The notes: a model not told the origin generated them from the sequence alone. A stretch of DNA of 34,433 bases from Acholeplasmatales bacterium (GCA_007694145.1 RECF01000037.1:1-34433), one strand, 5' to 3'. Counted from the stretch's first letter, positions 17,019 through 24,890 are shown. Numbers and translations are program-made.

Positions 17019-18231
17019 TGGCAGTAAGCTGAAAGGCTATGTGACCATCAAAGAAATCAAGCGCTATATCGATGAGAACGCGGATGAGTTTGACGAGATT
17101 ATCACGGAACTAGAAAAAGCCAATGTGGATGTGGTCAGTGAAGAGGACCTTGCAAGCTATAAGGTTCCGTCACTGAGTCTTGATGATGACGATGACATCG
17201 AGCCAGAAGACGATGAGAACTTTGTGCTAGATCTTGATTTCGCCAAAGACATTGAAGAAGAACTGCTCCATGACAAGTCATTTGAGTCGCAAGCCAGTAT
17301 CAAAGTCGATGACCCCGTCCGGATGTATCTTAAGGAAATTGGCCGGGTTGAGCTGCTCGATCCTGATCATGAGCTTGAACTCGCTCAACATATTTATTAT
17401 GCGGCACTGGCTAAAGAACAATATGAGCAAATGCAAGAAGACGATGACTCTGAACTGACTCAAAAGTACAAGAAAGAAGTCGAAGAGTTGCTCTATCGCG
17501 GCGAACTGGCCAAAAACAAACTCGTTGAGGCAAACTTGAGACTCGTGGTTTCCATTGCGAAAAAGTACGTCGGTCGCGGCATGCAGTTTCTCGATTTGAT
17601 TCAGGAAGGCAACATGGGTTTGATCAAGGCTGTCGGCAAGTTTGATCATACAAAAGGTTTTAAGTTTTCAACCTATGCAACCTGGTGGATTCGTCAGGCG
17701 ATTACCCGTGCCATCGCTGATCAGGCACGTACCATCCGCATTCCGGTTCACATGGTCGAGACCATCAACAAACTTGTTCGCACACAGCGCCAGCTCATTC
17801 AAGAACTCAAACGGGAACCGCAGCCCGAAGAGGTCGCCGAACGGATGGGTATCAGCGTAGAAAAAGTGCAAATCATTCAAAAAGTGGCCCAAGAGCCAAT
17901 CTCCCTTGAATCACCTGTCGGTGAAGAGGAAGATTCAAGCCTGGGGGATTTCATTGCCGACCAGGACACCTTGACGCCGCTGGAGTTCACCTCAAAAGAA
18001 ATGCTCAAACGGGAACTCGATAGCGTTCTTGAAACGTTGACTGACCGTGAAGAAAAAGTGTTGCGTATGCGTTTTGGCTTGCTGGATGGTCGGACACGAA
18101 CACTTGAAGAAGTCGGTCGGGAGTTCGGGGTCACACGAGAGAGAATCCGGCAAATTGAAGCGAAGGCCCTGCGCAAGCTAAGACATCCCTCCCGCAGTAA
18201 GAAACTACGAGATTTCATGGGCGGTCGATGA
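16975..18231 (+). CDS. rpoD: RNA polymerase primary sigma factor RpoD (SigA)
   Basis: The housekeeping sigma factor, 418 residues. Region 1.1 (about 1-65) is followed by an acidic linker rich in Asp (68-83), region 1.2 (111-140), a short acidic insertion, then region 2 (181-250) with [17 protein letters not shown] and the promoter-melting [18 protein letters not shown], region 3, and region 4 with the helix-turn-helix [20 protein letters not shown] near the C-terminus. The start ATG at 16975 follows a GGGGG tract inside the end of dnaG. Promoters across this window match its expected TTGACA/TATAAT preference. trmK begins four bases after its stop. Confidence 0.98.
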   Translation: MEKEQVAQVIQELIDGSKLKGYVTIKEIKRYIDENADEFDEIITELEKANVDVVSEEDLASYKVPSLSLDDDDDIEPEDDENFVLDLDFAKDIEEELLHDKSFESQASIKVDDPVRMYLKEIGRVELLDPDHELELAQHIYYAALAKEQYEQMQEDDDSELTQKYKKEVEELLYRGELAKNKLVEANLRLVVSIAKKYVGRGMQFLDLIQEGNMGLIKAVGKFDHTKGFKFSTYATWWIRQAITRAIADQARTIRIPVHMVETINKLVRTQRQLIQELKREPQPEEVAERMGISVEKVQIIQKVAQEPISLESPVGEEEDSSLGDFIADQDTLTPLEFTSKEMLKRELDSVLETLTDREEKVLRMRFGLLDGRTRTLEEVGREFGVTRERIRQIEAKALRKLRHPSRSKKLRDFMGGR

Positions 18232-18234
18232 GAA

Positions 18235-18912
18235 GTGCGGGTATCTGAACGGCTCGAGGTTTGCCTTCGATATATCCAAGGATTCAACGTGCTATATGAT
18301 ATCGGTACCGATCATGCCTATTTGCCTATAGCGGCTATAAAACGCGGTCTTGTCCGCAAAGCGTATGCCGTCGACAATAAACAAGGCCCCCTTGAAAGTG
18401 CCCGCAATCATATCGCACATTATCACTTAGAAGACCGCGTCATCCCTATTTTAGCGGATGGCCTTGCAGCTTTGGAAAACGACGTGGATGTTGTGACGAT
18501 TGCTGGGCTAGGTGGTCCCTTGATTGCCCGTATACTTGAAAATTGTCCCACCAAAACCGTCCGTCGTCTTATCGTCCAAACAGCTGTTCAGGTGCAGGCC
18601 ATCCGCGTTTTGATTGACGCGGGCTGGTGTATTGTCGATGAAACGGTCATCCGTGAACAGGATGTCTACTACACGACAGTCGTGTTTGAAGTCGGGGCGC
18701 AGACATTGAATGAGCAAGAACGTGCCTTTGGCCCAATGTTGCTCAAGAAACGACCGGCGGTGTTTCTTGAGCAACTGCGACATGAAGCGGCATACTTGCG
18801 ATCGTTAACCGCAACCATCCCAGACCTAACGGCCCGGGCTCGGCAATCTAGACGATTACATGCTATTGAGGAGGTGCTTGATGAACGGTCAAATCATACG
18901 AACATTTTTTGA
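18235..18912 (+). CDS. trmK: tRNA (adenine(22)-N(1))-methyltransferase TrmK
   Basis: TrmK uses SAM to methylate N1 of adenine 22 in the D-loop region of tRNAs. The 225-residue protein has the Rossmann-fold motif I YDIGTDHAYLPI at residues 21-32, AYAVDNKQGPLESARNHI next, and the family motif TIAGLGGPLIARIL near 85-100. The C-terminal helical part is conserved in length. The start is GTG at 18235, four bases after the rpoD stop, with only a weak Shine-Dalgarno (possibly GGGCGG at the end of rpoD). The rpoD-trmK-nif3 order is the same as sigA-yqfN-yqfO in Bacillus. It overlaps the next gene by 32 bases. Confidence 0.93.
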   Translation: MRVSERLEVCLRYIQGFNVLYDIGTDHAYLPIAAIKRGLVRKAYAVDNKQGPLESARNHIAHYHLEDRVIPILADGLAALENDVDVVTIAGLGGPLIARILENCPTKTVRRLIVQTAVQVQAIRVLIDAGWCIVDETVIREQDVYYTTVVFEVGAQTLNEQERAFGPMLLKKRPAVFLEQLRHEAAYLRSLTATIPDLTARARQSRRLHAIEEVLDERSNHTNIF

Positions 18913-19663
18913 TACGCGCTATCCCTTGGATTTTGCGTATGCGTGGGATAATGTGGGCTTGCAAATCGGGACACTTGATAAAACCTTGACCGGCATCCTG
19001 ATTACGCTTGATGTGACACAGGACGTCGCAAAAGAAGCTTTGCAAAAAGGCGCCAATCTGATTATCAGCCATCACCCACTGATTTTCAAACCACTGGCTA
19101 ACATTGTGACCGACAGCTACAAGGGTCAGCTGATTGAGCAGCTGCTCAAATCGGGGATTACCGTCTATGTGTCACACACGAACTATGATTTAGGTCATAC
19201 TGGGATGAATCAAGTTCTCGCCGACCGACTTGCATTGACTGAACAAGCGGTGCTTGACCCAATCGATGACACGCACGGTCTTGGACGAATCGGTCGATTG
19301 CGTGAACCGCTTGGTCTAAACGCGGCGATTGCGTATATCAAGCAAGCGCTCAGTTTACGACATGCGCGCTTTATTGGGGTGATGGATGACGACACGCGCA
19401 TCCAAACACTTGCCATCAGTGGTGGCTCCGGGGCATCTCAGATGCATCATGTGAAGGCCAGTGGCGCGGACTTGTATCTAACGGGCGATGTGAGTTACCA
19501 TCAGGCCCATGACATGCGGCAACTTGGATTGCGGACCCTTGATATCGGCCATTATGCGGAACACCTTTTTGCACCGGCACTCAAGAAAGAGCTTGAGGAC
19601 TATGGTGTCAACGTGCCCATTTATGCCTCAAACATTAACCTTGATCCGTTTACTTTCGTATAA
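18881..19663 (+). CDS. Nif3-like dinuclear metal centre protein (YqfO family)
   Basis: A 260-residue Nif3/YbgI family protein with a dimetal site; the family is often labelled GTP cyclohydrolase I type 2 but the true reaction is unsettled. Metal ligands are visible in IISHHPLIF (H64, H65) and in the C-terminal DIGHYAEHLF; VSHTNYDLGHTGMN lies between. It is shorter than Bacillus YqfO (about 370 residues) because the PII-like middle insertion is missing. The start ATG at 18881 follows GGAGGTG within the end of trmK; the frame is open 21 bases further upstream but lacks a site there. The gene ends before a strong bidirectional terminator. Confidence 0.9.
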   Translation: MNGQIIRTFFDTRYPLDFAYAWDNVGLQIGTLDKTLTGILITLDVTQDVAKEALQKGANLIISHHPLIFKPLANIVTDSYKGQLIEQLLKSGITVYVSHTNYDLGHTGMNQVLADRLALTEQAVLDPIDDTHGLGRIGRLREPLGLNAAIAYIKQALSLRHARFIGVMDDDTRIQTLAISGGSGASQMHHVKASGADLYLTGDVSYHQAHDMRQLGLRTLDIGHYAEHLFAPALKKELEDYGVNVPIYASNINLDPFTFV

Positions 19664-19671
19664 GCATCGGA

Positions 19672-19713
19672 TAAAAAAAAGTGTCCTGAGCGCGGTGCTC
19701 GGACACTTTTTTA
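19672..19713. terminator. Bidirectional terminator between nif3 and the ferredoxin gene
   Basis: GTGTCC-T-GAGC, loop GCGGT, GCTC-GGACAC gives a ten-pair stem with one bulged T, flanked by eight A residues on the left and six T residues on the right. It can serve the plus-strand operon and the convergent ferredoxin gene. Confidence 0.88.
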
Positions 19714-19717
19714 CTTG

Positions 19718-19885
19718 TTATACTTCAATAATAGCTTCAACTGGGCAGACCGGTTCACAGGCGCCGCAATCGATGCAAACATCTTCATCGATGACGTAAA
19801 TATCACCTTCGGAAATACAGTCGACCGGACATTCCGCAACGCAAGCTGCACACGCGATACACGCATCAGTAATTCTTCTTGGCAT
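19718..19885 (-). CDS. 2[4Fe-4S] ferredoxin
   Basis: A 55-residue clostridial-type ferredoxin carrying two [4Fe-4S] clusters. The two motifs are C9-x2-C12-x2-C15-x3-C19-P and C37-x2-C40-x2-C43-x3-C47-P. Such proteins carry electrons at low potential between oxidoreductases; the partner cannot be read from the neighbours, though IspG and radical SAM enzymes in the same window need low-potential electrons. The start ATG at 19885 follows TAAGGAGGATGA, a near-perfect Shine-Dalgarno. It is a single-gene unit with its own promoter on the minus strand. Confidence 0.95.
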   Translation of the reverse strand: MPRRITDACIACAACVAECPVDCISEGDIYVIDEDVCIDCGACEPVCPVEAIIEV

Positions 19886-19915
19886 TGTTCATCCTCCTTA
19901 CGTTGAATTACTTTC

Positions 19916-19944
19916 ATTTTATATGATTGCGTGTGAATTGTAAA
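19916..19944 (-). promoter_or_regulatory. Promoter of the ferredoxin gene
   Basis: Read on the minus strand, TTTACA (19939-19944) and TAAAAT (19916-19921) are 17 bp apart, about 30 bases upstream of the start codon. Confidence 0.65.
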
Positions 19945-20020
19945 TATGATTTCCTTAAATCAAGGGCTTATTTAAAATCTTTATCATTACTTGGTGAGGC
20001 AATGTGCTCGCAGTCATAGA

Positions 20021-20037
20021 GGTTTGATTATCAAAGA
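20021..20037. promoter_or_regulatory. FabT-like palindrome upstream of the acyltransferase gene
   Basis: TTTGAT-T-ATCAAA (20023-20035) is a perfect palindrome whose core equals the FabT operator consensus as I remember it from streptococci and lactococci (ANTTTGATTATCAAATT). FabT is a MarR-type repressor of fatty acid genes that uses acyl-ACP as corepressor. The site lies 81 bp before the start of a PlsC-like acyltransferase gene. No fabT gene is in the window. Confidence 0.45.
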
Positions 20038-20072
20038 AAGAAAAATTCTTTACAGTCAATTTCTACATAATG

Positions 20073-20081
20073 TGCTATATT
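20073..20081 (+). promoter_or_regulatory. Possible extended -10 promoter for the acyltransferase operon
   Basis: TGC-TATATT (TATATT at 20076-20081) resembles an extended -10. A TTTACA at 20049-20054 is 21 bp away, too far for a standard pair. Tentative. Confidence 0.35.
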
Positions 20082-20115
20082 TAAAAATAGAGAAGACATC
20101 GATAGGAGGTGGCGT

Positions 20116-21306
20116 ATGAAAACGCGCTTTCGACACACGTTCACATTTTGGCTACTTCGAACGCCTTTTCGGATTTTTGCAAGGTTACGCTACAATTTTA
20201 CAGCGGTCAAGTTTCGACCCGACGCATCTTTGAAAGGTCCGTATCTCATCCTTTCAAACCATGCCATGGCCCTTGACCCGTTCTTTTTGGGGACAAGCTT
20301 TCGCGAACCGATTTACTTTGTCGCCTCTGATATGATTTTTTCTATCCGGTTTTGGTCGAGACTGATTCGTTTTTTGGTCAGTCCCATTCCGAAAACAAAA
20401 TACCGCTCAGACATGGAAACAGTCAAGGATATTATCAAAATCATCAAACAGGGGGGATCGGTGGGAGTGTTTCCCGAGGGAAACGCCACCTTCACTGGGG
20501 CAACCATGACCATTCAACCGGCCATCGCCAAACTTGTACGCAAGCTCAAAGTGCCCGTCTTATTCTACCGATTTGAAGGGTTGCACCTCACCAAACCGCG
20601 CTGGGCTGCGCATCCTCGCCGGGGACGTGCCATCGGCCATGTGCATCATGTGTGGCGTCCCGAAGACTATGCGACGCTGTCGGTGGATGCGATGATCACG
20701 TTTATTCGGGAACAGCTGTTTGTCGATGCGCTGGCTACGCAAAACCTCGCTTTGCGAGCGTATAAGGGGCGCAAGTTGGCAGAAGATCTAGAAAGTGCTT
20801 ATTTTCACTGTGCAGAATGCGATCGCTTGAATACGATTCGAACCGTTGACGACCATGTTTTTTGTCAAGCATGCGGTATGCGCATGCGTTATACACCGTA
20901 TGGATTCATTGAAGGTATGCGCGCTGGCAAGTACTATGCCACGACGGTGGCCTGGTATGAGGGTCAGCTCAAAGCGTTGAAACACCATTGGAGTCAGTAT
21001 GACGGCCACGCACCATTTTTCGAGGATGCCGGTGAAAAGGTTTTGGAAGTTACGCGGGCGACGCAAAAAAAACCACTTGGTCAAGCGACGCTGAAACTTT
21101 TTAAAGACCGACTTGTCATCGTGTTTGACAAGGGAGAAGAGGTAGTTTGGCCGCTTACATCACTAAAAGCGTCTGTCCAGCAAAAAAACAAGTTGATTTT
21201 GCACCATGTTGAACAACAGAAAACGTATTATTTTCTCAATCACCGCAAGCGTAACGCATTGAAGTATGTTCTGATGATTGAAACGATTAATGGAAGAGAG
21301 GTTTAA
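20116..21306 (+). CDS. PlsC-like lysophospholipid acyltransferase with zinc ribbon and C-terminal extension
   Basis: The first 210 residues form a glycerophosphate/lysophosphatidate acyltransferase domain with N48-H-x4-D54 (SNHAMALD) and the substrate motif VFPEGNATFTG at residues 118-128, expected to act at the membrane in phospholipid synthesis. Unlike ordinary PlsC (about 240 residues), the 396-residue protein continues with a zinc ribbon, C232-x2-C235 and C250-x2-C253, then about 110 residues ending in a beta-rich segment (ATLKLFKDRLVIVFDKGEEVVWPLTSL) that looks like a PH- or GRAM-type fold. The start ATG follows ATAGGAGGTGG. It is followed by a GltS-like gene after two bases, so the two are co-transcribed. 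The exact acyl acceptor is not known. Confidence 0.8.
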   Translation: MKTRFRHTFTFWLLRTPFRIFARLRYNFTAVKFRPDASLKGPYLILSNHAMALDPFFLGTSFREPIYFVASDMIFSIRFWSRLIRFLVSPIPKTKYRSDMETVKDIIKIIKQGGSVGVFPEGNATFTGATMTIQPAIAKLVRKLKVPVLFYRFEGLHLTKPRWAAHPRRGRAIGHVHHVWRPEDYATLSVDAMITFIREQLFVDALATQNLALRAYKGRKLAEDLESAYFHCAECDRLNTIRTVDDHVFCQACGMRMRYTPYGFIEGMRAGKYYATTVAWYEGQLKALKHHWSQYDGHAPFFEDAGEKVLEVTRATQKKPLGQATLKLFKDRLVIVFDKGEEVVWPLTSLKASVQQKNKLILHHVEQQKTYYFLNHRKRNALKYVLMIETINGREV

Positions 21307-21308
21307 GT

Positions 21309-22715
21309 ATGGATTTCAGTCAATTTGTCGTCTGGGAAGGTATTGTTTTGTTTGGCGTGTTAGCTGTATTGTTGTTGTTTGCCAATGTGTTGCGTCGGAA
21401 GATTCCTTTCTTGCGACGTAGCCTTCTGCCGACGGCAGTCATCGCCGGTTTCCTCGGGCTGTTGCTTAAAGAAACCGTCTATGCATGGTTGGTCGATGAA
21501 GCGCGGTATACAATCACCCTCGATCAGCTCCGTGTGATCACCTATCATACCATTGCTCTAGGTTTTATTGCGCTTGGTCTCAAGGTGAAAGCCGTTATGG
21601 ACATCAAGGTTCCCAAGAGCCGCAGTTTCTTTAGTGGCATGCTGATTGTCTCGCTTTACTTGATTCAAGGTTTTGTCGGCTTGTCGTTGACCATTTTGCT
21701 TGGTTATACCATCATGCCTGATTTGTTCAGGGCGGCAGGGATGCTGTTACCGATGGGATTTGGTCAAGGTCCCGGTCAGGCACAAAACATCGGTAATGTC
21801 TATGAGGTCACCTATGGCTTTGCCGGCGGGACGACCTTTGGGCTTGCGATTGCATCGGCTGGATTCTTGTGGGCGAGCATTGCGGGCGTCATTTACTTGA
21901 ATGTTTTGAAACGCAAAGGGCTCATTGATGCGACCGCAGAACACAAGTCCGTTTTGGTCAGTAGCCAAGAAATCGAGTCACCCGATGAAATCCCAGTTTC
22001 TGAAGCGATTGACAAGTTTTCAATCCAAGTTTCGCTGGTGCTGATGGTGTATTTGGCGACCTTCGGTTTCATTTACGGTGTTGCTGCTTGGATGGACACA
22101 GGTGTACTCGGTGATTTTGGAATTCAAACCATCAAACCACTTGTGGTTGGGTTCAACTTTATTTTTGGGATGCTACTGGCACTTTTATTCAAGCAAATAT
22201 TTCTTTGGTTGCGTAAAAAACGCATTATGACTAGGCAGTACCCGAACAACTATATGCTAAACCGGATTGCTGGCATGATTTTTGACTTTATGATTGTTGC
22301 GGCCATTACGGCTATTCGTGTTGAAGATCTTTCAATGTTGTGGATTCCCTTCTTTATTTTAGTCTTTGCGGCGGGCTTTGCAACCTTGTTTGCCACCCGT
22401 TATCTTACAAGCCGTATTTACCCGGAGTATCCTATACCCGCCATGATGGGCATGTTCGGCATGTTGACGGGAACGGCAAGTACTGGGATCGTTTTGTTGC
22501 GTGAGGTCGATCCAAACTTCAAAACGCCTGCGGCTAACGATTTGGTCATCGGCTCTTCGACAGCCATTTTATTCGGCTTCCCGATTTTACTGCTGGTGGG
22601 CATCGCACCACAAAGTACGACACTTATGTTTGTGACACTCGGACTGATTACGTTGCTGGGGGCGTTGTTCATCGGTTTGCTCCTTTGGTTGAACCCGCGA
22701 ACACCTAAAGCCTGA
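21309..22715 (+). CDS. GltS-family sodium/glutamate-type symporter
   Basis: A 468-residue integral membrane protein with about 11-12 hydrophobic segments arranged in two halves. The LLPTAVIAGFLGLLLK segment near residues 40-55 and the glycine-rich GFGQGPGQAQNIGNVYE region near 150-170 with GGTTFGLAIASAGF after it match the conserved re-entrant parts of GltS sodium:glutamate carriers. A second glycine-rich stretch, GMLTGTASTGIVLLREVD, sits near residue 380 in the second half. The substrate could be glutamate or another organic acid. It lies two bases after the acyltransferase gene, with AGAGG as ribosome binding site. No clear terminator follows before the next promoter. Confidence 0.82.
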   Translation: MDFSQFVVWEGIVLFGVLAVLLLFANVLRRKIPFLRRSLLPTAVIAGFLGLLLKETVYAWLVDEARYTITLDQLRVITYHTIALGFIALGLKVKAVMDIKVPKSRSFFSGMLIVSLYLIQGFVGLSLTILLGYTIMPDLFRAAGMLLPMGFGQGPGQAQNIGNVYEVTYGFAGGTTFGLAIASAGFLWASIAGVIYLNVLKRKGLIDATAEHKSVLVSSQEIESPDEIPVSEAIDKFSIQVSLVLMVYLATFGFIYGVAAWMDTGVLGDFGIQTIKPLVVGFNFIFGMLLALLFKQIFLWLRKKRIMTRQYPNNYMLNRIAGMIFDFMIVAAITAIRVEDLSMLWIPFFILVFAAGFATLFATRYLTSRIYPEYPIPAMMGMFGMLTGTASTGIVLLREVDPNFKTPAANDLVIGSSTAILFGFPILLLVGIAPQSTTLMFVTLGLITLLGALFIGLLLWLNPRTPKA

Positions 22716-22739
22716 GCCACAATTATTGAGGACTTTTGC

Positions 22740-22768
22740 TTGTCTTTTCAGTACCGTTCGTGTACAAT
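22740..22768 (+). promoter_or_regulatory. Promoter of yneF
   Basis: TTGTCT (22740-22745) and TACAAT (22763-22768) are separated by 17 bp, 30 bases upstream of the yneF start. Confidence 0.65.
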
Positions 22769-22797
22769 GAATGAGGACGAAAGACAGGAGTGATATT

Positions 22798-23010
22798 ATG
22801 GTATGGTACGCGTATCTTTTCATTGTACTTGCACTACTCATCGGCGCCATTCTAGGGTTTTTTCTTGCCCAACGCTACTTCAAACGCTATCTGGCGAAGA
22901 ATCCCCCCATCAATGAAAAAATGGTGCGGGCGATGATGACCCAAATGGGTAGAAAACCCTCAGAAAAGCAAGTGCGTCAAGTGATGGCTTCCATGAATCA
23001 ATTCAAATAA
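22798..23010 (+). CDS. YneF family small membrane protein (UPF0154)
   Basis: A 70-residue protein with one N-terminal transmembrane helix (residues 4-24, ending LGFFLAQRYFKRYL), followed by a cytoplasmic part NPPINEKMVRAMMTQMGRKPSEKQ, which is the conserved core of the YneF/UPF0154 family of Bacilli and Mollicutes. The function is unknown. The start ATG at 22798 follows CAGGAGTG; an earlier in-frame ATG at 22771 overlaps the promoter and is unlikely. It has its own promoter and terminator. Confidence 0.88.
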   Translation: MVWYAYLFIVLALLIGAILGFFLAQRYFKRYLAKNPPINEKMVRAMMTQMGRKPSEKQVRQVMASMNQFK

Positions 23011-23016
23011 GTCACT

Positions 23017-23046
23017 AAAAACCGCTTATATGGGCGGTTTTTATTT
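23017..23046 (+). terminator. Rho-independent terminator after yneF
   Basis: AAAAACCGC (23017-23025), loop TTATATGG, GCGGTTTTT (23034-23042). It closes the yneF transcript. Confidence 0.85.
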
Positions 23047-23056
23047 TGTGAAAACA

Positions 23057-23084
23057 TTTACATCACAACCACGCTTGATATAGC
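23057..23084 (+). promoter_or_regulatory. Promoter of the lysine riboswitch and ABC operon
   Basis: TTTACA (23057-23062) and TATAGC (23079-23084) with a 16-bp spacer; the -10 is preceded by TGA (extended -10). The -10 lies between the arms of an inverted repeat, CACAACC (23064-23070) and GGTTGTG (23091-23097). Confidence 0.6.
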
Positions 23085-23102
23085 ATAGAGGGTTGTGTTA
23101 CT

Positions 23103-23272
23103 GTTAGCTCAACATAAAAAAATAGAGGTCGCGATGCAGATGAGTACCTGGTGGAGCCGGTAGGCTGTGAAACCAGAGAAAGGCAACCATCGCCGAATAT
23201 GTAGTCAGACATGAGTGCATATGGGCCAGCGGGGAACACCCGTTGGACTCCTACTTCGGTAGAGGCGCTAAC
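23103..23272 (+). ncRNA. Lysine riboswitch aptamer (L-box)
   Basis: The leader carries the conserved blocks of the L-box in order: AGAGGTCGCG (23124-23133), TGAGTA (23141-23146), TGTGAAA (23166-23172), GAAAGG (23178-23183) and GCCGAA (23192-23197). Helices fit too: CTGGT/ACCAG (P2), ATATG/CATAT (P3), CCAGCGGG/CCCGTTGG (P4) and CTAC-TTCG-GTAG (P5), followed by GGCGCTA. P1 is unusual: only TAG/CTA pair next to the core, while GTTAGC (23103-23108) can pair with GCTAAC (23267-23272). Lysine binding is expected to turn off the downstream ABC importer. Identification rests on recalled consensus, not on a covariance search. Confidence 0.87.
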
Positions 23273-23295
23273 ATACTCCCTAACTAGGTTGTTTT

Positions 23296-23320
23296 AGTGT
23301 CCTTCGTGGCACTTTTTTTT
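23296..23320 (+). terminator. Riboswitch-controlled terminator
   Basis: AGTGTC (23296-23301), loop CTTCGT, GGCACT (23308-23313) and eight T residues (23313-23320). It stands between the lysine aptamer and the first importer gene, the position of an expression platform. Part of its 5' arm and loop (TCCTTCGT, 23300-23307) is also complementary to the Shine-Dalgarno region at 23327-23334. Confidence 0.75.
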
Positions 23321-23343
23321 ATGAAAACGAAGGAGGTAACACG

Positions 23344-24141
23344 ATGAAAAAAATCTTTATGGTATGCTTTGTCACGCTGGCGGTCTTCCTGATTCAGGCT
23401 TGCGGTGTTGACGAAAACAGTCTGGTGGTCGGGATGGAGTGCGATTACGCACCATTCAACTGGACAACAAGCGATGACACCGCCGAACCGGTGTCAGGCA
23501 CGAACTATTATTGTGACGGTTATGATATGATGATTGCTCGGCAACTCGCTGCATCCCTTGGACGTGAGTTGGTGGTGCGTCAAGTGGCGTGGGAAGGCTT
23601 GATTCCCGCGTTGTTAAGTGGTGAAATCGACGTGATTATTGCAGGGATGAGTCCGACACCGGAGCGGGCTGAAACGGTCTTGTTCACCGATGCATACTAT
23701 GTTAGTGCGCAAGTGTTTGTTGTGCAGTCTGGCAGCACGTATGCGCAAGCGGAAACACTTGATGATTTCGCTGGTGCGCGCGTGATCGCTCAGCTAGGCA
23801 CCTTGCAAGACCGCTTGATTCCCCAAATCCCCGACGTGGTGCACCGGGGCGCTTTAGAAACCTATGCGAGTCTCGTCACTGAGGTGCTGAGTGGGGCTTC
23901 GGATGCCTTGATTGCAGAATGGCCTGTCGCTTTGAGCATTACTCAAACCAATCCATCACTGACTTGGGTCGATTTGGGGGAGGCGGGTTTCATACTTGAA
24001 GCAAGCGATGTGTCCGTGAGTATCGCTTTGCGGCAGGCGGATGTGGCTTTGCAAGTTGACATCAACGAGATTTTGGCAGCCATCAGTTTAGAGACCCGTC
24101 AAAGCTGGATGCAGGATGCACTTGAAAGACAAGGTGATTGA
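23344..24141 (+). CDS. Amino acid ABC transporter substrate-binding lipoprotein (probably lysine)
   Basis: A 265-residue periplasmic-binding-protein family 3 member, anchored outside the membrane as a lipoprotein: a basic start and hydrophobic stretch lead to the lipobox IQAC with C20 as the lipid-bearing residue. Family marks are VGMECDYAPFNW, the GYDMMIARQLAASLGREL segment, and GEIDVIIAGMSPTPERAETVLFTDAYY. The ATG at 23344 follows AAGGAGG. It is the first gene after a lysine riboswitch, so the importer most likely takes up lysine; the sequence alone would only say polar amino acid. The stop overlaps the region just before the permease gene. Confidence 0.9.
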   Translation: MKKIFMVCFVTLAVFLIQACGVDENSLVVGMECDYAPFNWTTSDDTAEPVSGTNYYCDGYDMMIARQLAASLGRELVVRQVAWEGLIPALLSGEIDVIIAGMSPTPERAETVLFTDAYYVSAQVFVVQSGSTYAQAETLDDFAGARVIAQLGTLQDRLIPQIPDVVHRGALETYASLVTEVLSGASDALIAEWPVALSITQTNPSLTWVDLGEAGFILEASDVSVSIALRQADVALQVDINEILAAISLETRQSWMQDALERQGD

Positions 24142-24146
24142 CAACG

Positions 24147-24890
24147 ATGACGGTCATGGCAACATCGTTTGGTGAACGGTTAGTAAACATGTTCATCGAC
24201 CATCACGATCTCCTGCTTTACGGCGTACGAAACACGTTGATTCTGGCCATTTTCGGAACGATTTTCGGGTTGCTGCTCGCCTTGGTGCTTGTCGTGTTTC
24301 GCCTAGGGGGATTTCAGGTGAGCAGTGGGTGGTTTCGCCACTTGCAAAAGCGGGTGTTGAAAATTGCAACCGCTTTATATATCGGCTTCTTTCGCGGTAC
24401 ACCGATGATGGTCCAGGCGATGATTTTGTACTATGGCTTGCAGACGGCAGGGGTTCGTATTCCGGTTTTGATGGCTGGTCTTGTCGTTGTCAGTCTCAAT
24501 ACTGCTGCGTATCTGACGGAGATACTCAAAGCCGGCATTCTTTCACTTGATGCTGGTCAGTCAGAGGCGGCGCTGTCACTTGGGCTTACGCCGGGGCAAA
24601 CCTATCGACGTGTCGTGTTTCCTCAAGCACTCCGGAATATGTTGCCAGCCATCGGCAATGAACTTGTTGTGAACATCAAAGATACAGCTGTACTCAGTGT
24701 CATCGGTGTATCGGAACTATTCTTTATGGGACGGCGGGTCGGCAGCGCTAGCTATCGGTTCACCGAAGCCTTTGTGCTTGTATCGATTCTCTATCTTGTA
24801 TTGGTCAATGCGGCCGTCTTTCTTCTGATGCGGTTGACACGGCATCGCAAATCATCGCTGCCAGTCAGTGATAGTGGGGTGCTCGTATGA
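24147..24890 (+). CDS. Amino acid ABC transporter permease (probably lysine)
   Basis: A 247-residue inner-membrane subunit of the HisMQ type with about five hydrophobic helices. FFRGTPMMVQAMILYYG near residue 80 and the EAA loop EAALSLGLTPGQTYRRVVFP near residue 145, which contacts the ATPase, are typical of polar amino acid importers. A single permease gene implies a homodimer. The ATG at 24147 is best supported by AAGGTG (24131-24136); the TTG at 24138 overlaps the previous stop codon and has no spacing to a ribosome binding site. Its last four bases overlap the ATPase gene. Confidence 0.9.
   Translation: MTVMATSFGERLVNMFIDHHDLLLYGVRNTLILAIFGTIFGLLLALVLVVFRLGGFQVSSGWFRHLQKRVLKIATALYIGFFRGTPMMVQAMILYYGLQTAGVRIPVLMAGLVVVSLNTAAYLTEILKAGILSLDAGQSEAALSLGLTPGQTYRRVVFPQALRNMLPAIGNELVVNIKDTAVLSVIGVSELFFMGRRVGSASYRFTEAFVLVSILYLVLVNAAVFLLMRLTRHRKSSLPVSDSGVLV

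Noticed and set aside
19963-20115. A small gene between the ferredoxin and acyltransferase genes
   Set aside because: AT-rich DNA with short stops in all frames; only regulatory-looking elements were found.
23101-23320. A cyclic-di-GMP riboswitch before the ABC operon, which would link with the GGDEF gene nearby
   Set aside because: The ordered blocks (AGAGGTCGCG, TGAGTA, GAAAGG, GCCGAA) and five helices fit the lysine riboswitch, and the genes downstream are an amino acid importer.
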